The translations under genes and the position numbers were made by a program. The notes beneath the pieces were generated by a model, which saw nothing but the letters and a program-made list of their open reading frames with translations, ran no database searches and was not told where the DNA came from. This document shows, piece by piece, positions 1-7,199 of a stretch of DNA of 12,631 nt (position 1 is the stretch's first letter; the number at the start of each line of letters is the position of its first letter). This DNA comes from Phialocephala subalpina (lineage: Eukaryota; Ascomycota; Leotiomycetes; Helotiales; Mollisiaceae): positions 387,954 through 400,584 of the forward strand of contig FJOG01000024.1 in the NCBI GenBank assembly GCA_900073065.1. Direction: 5' to 3'.

Positions 1-360
1 AAATAAAGAAAGTTATAAATACGATAAATTTTATAAAATATATTATTTTAATTTATAAAATACCAAAGTAAATATTAAATCGAGAATAATATTTATAAGC
101 GAAAATTATATATAAAATATAAAAAATATAAATATTAGGAATAATTTAATAATCAAAGTTAATATTCTTATAAATATAATTTCGATTATAAAGAAAAAAT
201 ATTAAAATAAATTCAAATGAAACCCAAATTATATTAATTAACCGAATAAATACTAAGTTTTACTTTTAATATTATAAACGTATTATAAATTAATAACCTT
301 TAAAACTTCTTTCTAATATAAGAAATCTTTAAATTCTAAATATTTTCTATGTGCATTTAA
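1..360. repeat. AT-rich block, probably RIP-degraded repeat (left edge)
   Basis: Nearly all A and T with long runs of TAT, AAT and TTAA; isolated G or C only. There is no open frame of useful length. In filamentous ascomycetes such blocks are usually old transposons mutated by repeat-induced point mutation, which turns CpA into TpA; that origin is inferred, since no element can be recognised. The block fades into ordinary composition between about 360 and 430. Short words in it (CGATAAATT, TTATAAGCGAA) recur in the right-hand AT-rich block in the opposite orientation. Confidence 0.75.
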
Positions 361-1850
361 ATTAACAAGGAGCTATATTGTTTATTGCGTTTCTTATATC
401 GGCGTAAACTTTATACATTGGTTTGAGTCGCTTTAATTACTAATTACGTCCAGGTCAAATAATGCCTACTCTTCCATTACCTCTCCAATCTCGAGGCATA
501 TCGAAGCAATAATTGCCTCTAATAATTCGATGCCCCGGCATCTTGACTTATTGCGCGATTTCATCAAGAAAACCTACGAGCCTAACATCGAACGCCTCAC
601 TGCGCTGTGGTTTGATACTAGTGCATATTATAGGGCGGATAAGACATTCTTCCTGTGGTGGAGTTGTCACTTCCGATAGAGACGGAGAACACTTCTATCT
701 GCCGTTTCTGTGGGGGACTATCTAGTTTCACAAGCGCAAATTATTTCAATCCAAGATACTAGAATATTCAGTTTTATTGCTGCATTTTCACTTCAGCTCC
801 AATATTCAAAGTTTCACGCTCGATCAATACAGACCGTGAAAATCAATGCAAACTCTCAAACAATACACAACAGCCACCACTTTCCCTTCCGCGTCCCCTT
901 CCCTCGAACTTTACATAAATGCGACTTCCTAAATACCCCCTTCTTTCCGTTCCGACACATGATGACCTCACAATGCAGCTCACCTTGCATCTACGCACGC
1001 GTCATATCTAAAATTACTCTTTATTCGAGGCGGTGCAAATCCTTTAATCCAATGAAACTTTTTACTCATTCTGAAAACCGGGATCCCTTTTGACTTGCGC
1101 ACCGGGATTCATCGTTGGCTCCCATCTAGCCAATTAGAAGCCGGTTTTGGCGGGATTGGGTTGTAGCTAACATTGGCCACTAACTACTATAACTCCTGGC
1201 ATAACGGTACTCTAGATCCACCAGAGGGACCTAACCAAGAGACTCCCTCTCCTTTGCGACTTTGACTCTCGCTAAGGTTTAACCTCATGCAACTATCTAT
1301 CTCTTTTACAAATATATTCTTGTGCTGATAGCGATCTTGAAAACGACAGATTCTACTTGTATTGAGATCAAACTCCGGTAAAGCGATCCGCGAGGAAGTA
1401 CTATTACAGTATGTGCCGAGGGTCCGCAAAATATCTGCAGATAGCGAGATCGAGGGCTGCCTTAAAAGCTTTCCCATACCAGTTCGAAAGGGTTTGATAG
1501 TTCATGATGTAGTGCGTATTCTATCCAGGACTGGCACAACCCGTTACAGTCTCATGAATAGCGACGGTAAGAGCTCACGTCCACGATTAAAGCTGTTTAA
1601 ACTCCGAGCTGAAAGCTAAATGGTAACAGATCGTCGCTAGTGGATCTCTGTCGTTCTCCACCAACTGAGGAGTGTCTTCGCGACCGAGGAGTTTCTGAGG
1701 ATTGCCTAGGAGGGAAACGGTTCACTTGTGTATCCAGGCGAGCTTCAAACGCTCCCTCGGGGTAAGGTTACATAGTTTTGATAAAAGCGCATCGTCGGCT
1801 ACCACGAGTCGAACCTCACACCCTCCGACTCCTGCTTCGCCTCTCCACCT
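361..1850. other. Gene-free stretch, no supportable feature
   Basis: Mixed-composition sequence after the AT-rich block. Open frames at 513-725, 710-1093 and 1362-1619 (+) and 1187-1477 (-) exist, but they show no family motif, are C/T-biased or overlap one another on opposite strands, and have no clear splice partners. The frame at 1362-1619 (+) has the most protein-like composition, with alternating charged and hydrophobic residues, but I do not recognise it. I see no RNA gene, tandem array or terminal repeat here. Confidence 0.5.
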
Positions 1851-2030
1851 CAACTAGTTGAAGTCACGCTCAGGAAGCTGATGACAGAGTTTGCAAACAA
1901 GATACCGGAGCAAGAGTTTAGCCCGGCTGAGATCCAGTCGTTTTTGCTGGAATATAGGCGGTCGCCTCATATGGCAGTGGGAAATGTGCAGGAATGGGTA
2001 GTCAGAACCAGGGAGGGGAAAGGCAAATAA
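1851..2030 (+). pseudogene. BCS1-like AAA ATPase, C-terminal shard
   Basis: The plus-strand frame ending at the TAA of 2028-2030 reads LMTEFANKIPEQEFSPAEIQ and then SFLLEYRRSP, VGNVQEWV and a basic KGK tail. This is the C-terminal end of fungal BCS1-like AAA ATPases (relatives of the mitochondrial Rieske-protein chaperone Bcs1), where 'FADKIPE.EFSPAEIQGFLL' is a conserved signature. Family members are several hundred residues long; here about 59 residues remain and the sequence upstream of 1840 in this frame does not resemble the family. No start codon, Walker A or Walker B is attached. The frame itself has no stop, so this looks truncated rather than heavily mutated. A shard carrying the central part of a similar protein lies at 4671-4965 on the same strand. 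Confidence 0.75.
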
Positions 2031-2140
2031 AGAGAGCAGATTCTTGGGTGCTACAAGAAGGCGGCGACATTCTTGATTGATTTGACATTGCGCATTTGCA
2101 TTTCTGGTTGGTTTAATAAGTGCGTTGAAGAGTCCAGTCA

Positions 2141-2397
2141 TATGATGCGGATAGGGGAGTGGGAAAAACTTTGACAGCAGAGGCAGTATTTGAGCAGCTG
2201 AAAAGGCCTCTTCATTTAGTACGTCTTTCTGTCTTGCACCCTGCCAAGCCTAGTCTAATCGACCAGATCTCTGTTAGGGAATTGCCTCTCGATGCAGCGG
2301 AACTGGAACATCAACTCACTCGGATCTTCAAGACTGCCAGCCACTTTTTAGAACTGGACTCGGCACTGACCCTGACGACCCATGGGGAGGAACTGAT
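2141..2397 (+). pseudogene. AAA ATPase (DUF7025-type family), Walker A shard
   Basis: The frame through 2156 reads GVGKTLTAEAVFEQLKRPLH, the Walker A loop and following helix of the large fungal AAA ATPase family that carries an N-terminal DUF7025 domain (typical form GPPG(T/V)GKTLTAEAVAE.L.RPLY.VS). It goes on to LDAAELEHQLTRIFKTASHF, matching the next conserved block (AEELE..L..IF..A..W). The glycines before the Walker A are damaged (DADRGVGKT in place of G.PG.GKT), and the expected Walker B 'LLLDEADVFL' has decayed to a run such as LELDSALTL. There is room for neither the N-terminal domain, since the BCS1 shard ends only about 110 bp upstream, nor the C-terminal half. Nucleotide binding is therefore not expected from this remnant. 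The same family's N-terminal half lies at 5298-5915. Confidence 0.7.
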
Positions 2398-2640
2398 ATG
2401 GAAAAGAATATCACAAGCATTGCCTCTCGACTATATTACGCATCACTAGAAGGTTTATTTGAGCCAGTTTCACTATTGCTCGGTAAAGGGGCCAATGCAA
2501 ACGCTCAAGGCGGATCATACGGCAATGCACTCCAAGCAGCTTCAGTTTCAGGTCACGAGGCAATCGTTACGCTACTGCTCGAGAAAGAGGCCAAGGTAAA
2601 GAATATTGCTAAGAAGAAGGATGAGAATCGGACGAGGTGA
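2398..2640 (+). pseudogene. Ankyrin-repeat shard
   Basis: The open frame contains LYYASLEGLFEPVSLLLGKG, then ANANAQGGSYGNALQAASVS and GHEAIVTLLLEKEAKV. These are about two ankyrin repeats of the 'YGNALQAAS..GHEAIV.LLL.KGA.VN' type common in fungal NACHT-ankyrin and other NLR-like proteins. Residue E replaces the usual G in the LLLEK(G)A turn, and the frame then runs into a lysine-rich tail and stops at 2640. No NACHT, HET or other effector domain is next to it. The shard abuts the AAA remnant and overlaps its decayed end, so the two were probably brought together by rearrangement. An ATG at 2398 exists, but I do not think it is a functional gene. Confidence 0.65.
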
Positions 2641-2869
2641 TTGATAACAAGGGCTAATTCCTGGCTAGTAAATTGACGACAGACTGAATAATTCGTCGGG
2701 GAGGTTGCACATGTCAAAGGGGAATGGGTGGAGTTAGCGTTTAACTTTCTTCCCTACACGCTCTCTCTAGACTCGCATTACCCTTAAGCAGATTCAACAT
2801 CACGTTGTCTTGCCACTTTGATAATTTCAATATTTTTTTGCGTCAAGGCTCACTCATATCCTGCTGTGA
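2641..2869. other. Spacer without recognisable feature
   Basis: Ordinary-composition DNA between the ankyrin shard and the GC-rich repeat region. I see no open frame, RNA gene or repeat worth naming. Confidence 0.4.
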
Positions 2870-3230
2870 TCAGGCAGTAACCACGGATTTCTTCTGCTTT
2901 TTTTCGGAAGGACTACAGGTTTCAGGGCGTCGGCGTGCGGAGAGCGCGCGCTACTAGTAAGTGCGAAGGCTTCATGCGAGCCGGAGGCTAGCACTCTTGT
3001 TCTGAGGAGGGCACCAAAAAGTGGTAGCCGAGTGTTGTGGTCTGAGGCCTCTACGCCACTAGTGGCGTGGAAGGCCCTAGAACCACAGGTTAACGTAAGC
3101 TGTGGAAGGCCCTGGAAGGGCCTTGAAGGGCCTGTTGCCACAGGCCCTACAGGGCCCTAAAGCCTATAAATTCAGCGTACTTGTCCACTGTAGAATTAGA
3201 ATAGTCAGTCTTTATAGCACACTTCAATTT
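2870..3230 (+). repeat. GC-rich hairpin region, possible LTR fragment
   Basis: This stretch stands out by composition. It contains a perfect 16-bp palindrome (ACGCCACTAGTGGCGT, 3053-3068) and a cluster of short direct and inverted copies of the word AAGGGCC/GGCCCTT between about 3104 and 3160. Then come a TATA-like CCTATAAATTC near 3162 and the run GTAGAATTAGAATAGTCAGT near 3190. A GC-rich hairpin zone followed by a TATA box and an AGAATAG-type leader is the usual look of fungal Copia/Gypsy long terminal repeats. I could not find matching TG..CA ends with a target-site duplication, nor polymerase or integrase coding, so LTR identity is an inference. A minus-strand open frame at 2854-3141 is probably a by-product of the GC-rich composition. 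Confidence 0.35.
3053..3068. repeat. 16-bp perfect palindrome
   Basis: ACGCCACTAGTGGCGT is its own reverse complement, centred between 3060 and 3061. It lies inside the GC-rich hairpin region and could form a small cruciform or be a protein-binding site; no function is implied by the sequence alone. Confidence 0.85.
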
Positions 3231-3774
3231 ATCACGCTAGCCCGAATTTATCCGCAACACCGAGCTTGAAAAGGGGTTGCCACGTGATTCGAACCGTCAA
3301 ACGACCCTGGCATTGTTACAGAGTCTTATCAAGGCAGATTTGGTGCTCTCGAGAGTCCAGTAATGCAATAAAAGCAGTCAGATCCCCACTCACAGCCAGC
3401 CCGAGTGCAAGTGTCAAAGGTAATGGCGCTGCTTCGGTTATTCAGTGTGGATGGGGCAGTCCAGTGGCTGAACTGGAGGGCGTCGGGCTTTGGGTTCGAT
3501 GAATGCATATGCAACCCTGAACTTACCTCCATCTATTACAAGAGACTTGGACTCGGCGAGTGACTTCTTTGTGCATGGTTCTGCATTTGAATGGGGGAAG
3601 GAGGTGTCGGCCCTTAGGCGTCTTGAATTTCTGCCTACCTTCAGGATAACTCATCATTCCCTTCTATGCGACGGAATGTCGTTGGCCAAGCCCATGAGTC
3701 AATTAGCGATGAGTACGCATGGAATGAGCAAAAGCTGATCCCTAGGCTCTAACTCTAACATCCCCTCTAAGACT
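3231..3774. other. Unassigned stretch with short open frames
   Basis: Open frames at 3266-3502 and 3490-3738 (+) and 3329-3532 (-) overlap each other and match no family I recognise. On the minus strand a short ATG-led frame near 3651-3520 ends at a perfect donor-like GTAAGT, but what follows does not give a convincing next exon. It may be remnant coding DNA; I do not assign a gene. Confidence 0.35.
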
Positions 3775-3972
3775 TCAATTTGCTTGATTCACTGCATATA
3801 CGAAGTACATGGTAATGTCCACAGCACTGGTACCACTGTTTTGGCCGGTGAAGCCGTTTAAGACCAAGGATATTAGCATGGCGGTCAAGCTATGCCATTT
3901 GACGACAAAAGAATAGGAGTATAGATTCGTTATGCGTCCGCAAAGGAGGATGCAAAGGGGAGTGTGCAACAT
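3775..3972 (-). pseudogene. Possible MFS transporter shard
   Basis: The minus-strand frame is strongly hydrophobic in its second half: LTAMLISLVLNGFTGQNSGT, then SAVDITMYFVYAVNQAN, ending at a stop at 3775. The pattern 'SLVLxNxxGQN..xxxxSxxxxxFVxYAVxNxxGP' resembles transmembrane helices 8-9 of fungal allantoate/anion:cation symporters of the major facilitator superfamily. Only about 40 residues can be compared and the signature KR after GQN/GHT is absent, so the assignment is weak. No neighbouring frame continues the transporter in either direction. If correct, this is a small relic without function. Confidence 0.25.
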
Positions 3973-4670
3973 AGACTAGGAACTCAAGTGATGATCTAGA
4001 ACTGAGCAGTTCAAGGATAAGCTAGTGGAAAATTGGATGTCCAACAGCAGACTAACTTGTGATAGTCCTACTACAAAGCAAGCCCTCGCTCCTCCGAAAC
4101 ACGCGAATAGCAGATCTCCGAGGTACTTTTGATCAAGATTCTTCTCGACAGCTCACTTCAGTAATAAGAGTGTCAAACCTAGTAAGAGTGTCTAAGTACT
4201 GCACCGGGAGCTAAAGTATAGCACAAGGCATACTCCTTCGATCGTTAACCGCCGATTCCGTGTTTGGAAAGTGAATGGCTCAATTATCATTGGAATCCCT
4301 AGGCTACAGAGCGTCAAATCTGCCTGGGTTTAGGGTTACCGCGAGAAACCGAACAAACGAGCCTTCGCTGTGCATTTCGGCCGCCTAGAGGATCGAAATG
4401 CTCCTCGCATTCGGTATCTTTTTTTGTCATAGGGTCTCGTGGCCATCAACCCAACCGATCCCACGTCCATCAGCTCCGCACATCAAGCGCCATCCATGTA
4501 ATGAAGTACATCCATGCTATCCGACAAGATAGGCGGGGCTGGCAGCCTCAGCTAATTCGATTAGCATGATCATGGACCAAAACCAACCCTCTGCCTCCTA
4601 GTCATGATAAGAAAGAGCGCACGACAGCACATAATCCCCTTTGCCTGGAATCATACACCCTCGCATCAGG
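3973..4670. other. Gene-free stretch with minor repeats
   Basis: No coding region can be supported. Small features are a near-tandem repeat of AGTAA..AGAGTGTC around 4160-4197 and an 8-bp inverted repeat GCATTTCG/CGAAATGC around 4372-4400. The Walker A region expected just upstream of the BCS1 shard at 4671 is not recognisable here. Confidence 0.4.
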
Positions 4671-4965
4671 CTGAGCATTGCCTGCGCGGGATTTAGGCAT
4701 TTGGGCAGCCCCATCCTGTCCGCCCAATGAAAACAGCCTGAGGAATCTATTCGACAGGTTTCCAAGCCGCTGCGTTATTCTTTTAGAAGACGTTGACGCC
4801 GTTAGTTCGAAACGATCCGGAGACGCAGAGGACTCTCGCCAGACCGGGACTGGCTCCGCCCCTCAACAGAGCAACCCTCCTCCAACCTCAACCACCTCTA
4901 ATATCAACCTCCTTATGACGACCGTCCAATTGCGCCTCGATGTCGGAGTCTCTTCAGAAATGACA
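4671..4965 (+). pseudogene. BCS1-like AAA ATPase, central shard with frameshift
   Basis: LSIACAG is read in one frame from 4671 and continues after a frameshift near 4690 as DLGIWAA. It then runs through NENSLRNLFDRFPSRCVILL and EDVDA (4771-4800), which is the Walker B strand of BCS1-like ATPases (RCVVLLEDIDA). A low-complexity Ser/Pro/Thr/Gln linker follows, typical of fungal members, and then TTSNI and a damaged LLNxLDGVSSEEG motif read as LDVGVSSE near 4936-4960 with an extra Val codon. The downstream sensor and arginine-finger motifs (MTTN..LD.ALIRPGR) are not intact. No Walker A or N-terminal BCS1 domain is visible upstream. Two lesions plus missing ends make this a pseudogene. It lies directly upstream of a DUF7025 AAA shard, the same order as at 1851-2397. 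Confidence 0.75.
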
Positions 4966-5297
4966 ATATTCTGCCCACTGTACCGCGTACTTCATCCTCG
5001 GGGACCGATGCAAAGCTTCTTAGAAAGCGCAACCTCTCATACATATCCTCCAATAGCATATCCAGATTCACTGCCGGATCCTTGGGGTTTCCGACCAAAG
5101 TGCCTGATAAGTGCGGTCCCAGAAGTCAAGACCCATTGACCACTCGCCCCAGTTGTATTTCTGGTTAATCTATTGGAACCGCTAGTCGAACACCGGAAGT
5201 CGTTCGAGCGCGAGATCCAAGTTACGTGTTGCGAAGAGATTTTGGACCGGGTCCCGCAACGAGGCTAGCGTGATGTGTAGCATGTGGATTGCTTGTG
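4966..5297. other. Spacer between ATPase shards, possible eroded DUF7025 N-terminus
   Basis: Mostly unassigned. From about 5161 one plus-strand frame reads EPLVEHRKSFERE, which resembles the 'PF.PLVH.R..L' segment near the start of DUF7025-type AAA ATPases. Around 5280-5297 HVDCL in one frame may continue as LGYLKSAY in the next, suggesting a single-base shift at about 5292. These matches are short. A minus-strand open frame at 4913-5098 overlaps the end of the BCS1 shard and is not recognisable. Confidence 0.35.
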
Positions 5298-5915
5298 GGC
5301 TACCTCAAAAGCGCATATGCAGACACGACCCAGAGTATACTATCGCTATTATCCACCGGTTACATTACGTATAACCTGCTTTAGGCCCTCCTCAAGCCGA
5401 ATGCCTTGGTCTATACTACTTGCTCTGGAACACATAAGCCTCGATGTGTCAGATACAACTTTGGCGAGGAGAAGAAAACTATAGCGGGCACGAAATACTA
5501 GAGTATCGACTGCAGCTATCTGGATTTCAATGGCGAAGACTTTGGCTTATTCCCGATCGAATTAAAGATCGCCAATTTCCGCGGGGCAAAGCATATTAAC
5601 ACCTTAGAGGCTTTCCCCCTCCAATATCATGCGGAGGCCACAAGGGTTCGGGCCGACCTCCTTGTATGCGGACGGAAGTTCATGTACCTAAAGGGCACTC
5701 ACCATCGTTACTGCAATGACAGTGCCTTTTACATTCGCGACGGAAAGCCAGTGCAAGTACGCATCGACGGCCGGGTCATGGTTGATGCCGCCTGCTTTCG
5801 GAAGATGAATCCAAACTATTTCAGGCAAACGGTCATTGATCTAGACCACGTATTTGACATTGAGGCCTTCCTTGAACTGTCTTGGGACGCATCCTCTGAC
5901 GAGGCCTCGCTCTAG
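5298..5915 (+). pseudogene. AAA ATPase N-terminal half (DUF7025 domain), two nonsense codons
   Basis: One frame from 5298 to the TAG at 5913-5915 reads as the N-terminal domain of the large fungal DUF7025 AAA ATPase family. It starts GYLKSAYADTTQSILSLLST and continues through KPNALVYTTCSGTHKPRCVR, YNFGEERKT, SYLDFNGEDFG, FRGAKHINTLEAFPLQYHAE, GRKFMYLKGTHHRYC and DGRVMVDAACFRKMNPNY. Two in-frame TAG codons interrupt it. One is at 5382-5384, where the family has Trp in 'LLWALF', so TGG to TAG is likely. The other is at 5499-5501, just after TKY. The stretch after 5682 has its own ATG and is stop-free to 5915, but lacks everything else a working ATPase needs. The AAA core expected downstream is absent; a Walker A shard of the same family sits at 2141-2397. 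In the family this domain precedes the ATPase core, and its biochemical role is not established to my knowledge. Confidence 0.8.
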
Positions 5916-6213
5916 TGAAGCATCATACGGCCTTGCACAAGTTAACGAAGGATACTTCTACGGCGGCCCCTGAATTGCCTCACCAGAGCTTTGAGATTTA
6001 CAAGTATTGCATGAAGGTATAATTACTGTATTTGTGATAGATTTGCATCATTCGGCGCCTAAAGTTTGATCGGTTTTGACATTTTTGATTATTGCACATT
6101 CACGCGAGAGGTTGATTTATAGTACAATATATTGAATGTAGTTCTCTACCCGACCAAGTTTTCTTGCTTCAATTCGGCATCCTGGGCGAGAAGCGCCAGC
6201 GGTATCAGTCATT
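5916..6213. other. Intergenic spacer, 3' side of the acetyltransferase
   Basis: No gene seen. The DUF7025 shard ends at 5915 and the acetyltransferase, transcribed from the other strand, ends at 6214, so this is where the 3' untranslated region of that gene would lie. A partial frame reading ELPHQSFEIYKYCMK near 5970-6020 is not recognisable. Confidence 0.4.
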
Positions 6214-6982
6214 CTAATCTACGATCCTTAATTTCCGTATGACTCTCGCAGGAACACCCACCGCAAGGCTGTTTTCCTCGATATCCTTTGCTACCACTGC
6301 CCCAGCGGAGATTGTACATCCGCGACCAATGGTCACCCCTGGAAGTATGACGACCTGAGCTCCAATCCAGCAGTCATCCGAAATCTTGACAGGTTTAGCA
6401 AACGATCCTCTCTCACTCGCTTGTCGTGCCGTAAAATCTACTTCGTGAGTATCCGTATAGATCCCAACACTAGGGCCAATCAGAACTCTGTCACCGATTA
6501 TTACAGGAGCGCTGTCGAATATCTGAACACTGAGAACTGTTAGAATAACTATAGCCTTTGAGGAAAGGCTAGACTGACCTTCTATTTATATAGCATTTCT
6601 CACCAATAAAGATGTTACAACCCCAAGTGCAGAAGAAAGAGGCTTCTATCTTGGTTTCCCCTCCGAGTCTTCCTATTATTTTCTTAATGATAGATAGCCG
6701 GTGAGCTTCGAAAGTTTGATAAGAGCTATCTTCCAAGATCGGTTCATCGCTAAATGACTTGCACAGTCTACGGATCTTGAACTTATGGTCAAGCATTGCT
6801 TGTGAGTTTGCAGATCTAAAGCTTAGTAAAAGAAGTAAAATTAGTAATACTTCACGTCTGTTGCTTCCTATAACTTACTTCATGCCAGAGATCATCTTCT
6901 CGAATTCATCACACCAGGGGATTGGAGTTTCACTAAGTTTGACCAGCTCGATTATAGCATTGTCTTTTGCTGTGGATGCCAT
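6214..6982 (-). CDS. Maltose/galactoside O-acetyltransferase-type hexapeptide acyltransferase
   Basis: Three exons join in frame: 6982-6879, 6815-6579 and 6529-6214, giving 218 residues, a normal length for fungal members. The family (NodL/LacA/Maa type) moves an acetyl group from acetyl-CoA to a hydroxyl of a sugar or related acceptor, usually as a cytosolic trimer. Residues about 26-80 (EFEKMISGMK.., HKFKIRRLCK) form the N-terminal Mac domain. From about residue 90 the left-handed beta-helix repeats follow (IFIGEK, APVIIGDRVLIGPSV, WIGAQVVILPGVTIGRG). YTDTHEVD at 138-145 holds the likely catalytic His142, and the C-terminus has the signature AVGVPARVIRKL. The start is the first ATG; its frame runs open into a perfect GTAAGT donor. 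Intron 1 (63 bp) ends CTTTAG; intron 2 (49 bp) is GTCAGT..CTCAG with a TTCTAAC branch. No lesion is seen, so the gene looks functional despite sitting between pseudogenes. The acceptor substrate cannot be told from sequence. Confidence 0.9.
6530..6578 (-). other. Intron 2 of the acetyltransferase gene
   Basis: Minus-strand GTCAGT donor at 6578, TTCTAAC branch site, CTCAG acceptor ending at 6530; 49 bp, near the lower limit for fungal introns. The split codon AG|T gives Ser114 and joins INR to SVQIFDSAPVIIG. The nearer TAACAG acceptor would put the frame out. Confidence 0.85.
6816..6878 (-). other. Intron 1 of the acetyltransferase gene
   Basis: Minus-strand GTAAGT donor at 6878-6873, TTACTAAT branch-like word, CTTTAG acceptor ending at 6816. 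The split codon AA|A restores Lys35, and the frame on both sides matches the Mac domain. Confidence 0.85.
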
Positions 6983-7199
6983 TTTGATAAAGGTGATGAA
7001 TAGGAGATTGGAAACCATCAAGCTCAGTCGTGTACTGCGATGCCGCAACAGTCGGCCGTATTAATTCGTCCAGAGGTTTCCAAAACGGAGTGTCTAAGGC
7101 GAATTACTTGCATTTAAATACGATGGCTGTACGAATGCCAGACGCGTTAACTCGTCGGAGGGATACTTGTCCCAGAACTCTATATTGCTGATTACTAAA
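6983..7199. other. Spacer upstream of the acetyltransferase
   Basis: Would contain the acetyltransferase promoter on the minus strand, but I see no convincing TATA or CCAAT arrangement. The downstream continuation of the P-type ATPase (the region after its CPx motif) is not recognisable here. Confidence 0.35.

Noticed and set aside
710..1093. 127-codon open frame on the plus strand
   Set aside because: Composition is dominated by C/T-rich codons with no motif, and it lies in a gene-free zone beside the AT-rich block. It is most likely chance.
2870..3250. Complete solo LTR with target-site duplication
   Set aside because: Several TG..CA/TGT..ACA pairings were tried by eye, but none had matching flanking duplications, so only a fragment-level call is made.
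3520..3651. Small minus-strand exon ending in a GTAAGT donor
   Set aside because: The donor is perfect, but no in-frame downstream exon or family motif could be found, so a gene is not supported.
4913..5098. Minus-strand frame with a fairly protein-like sequence (LDMLLEDMYERLRFLRSFAS)
   Set aside because: It overlaps the BCS1 shard on the opposite strand, matches no family I know and has no splice partner. I treat it as a shadow frame, with some doubt.
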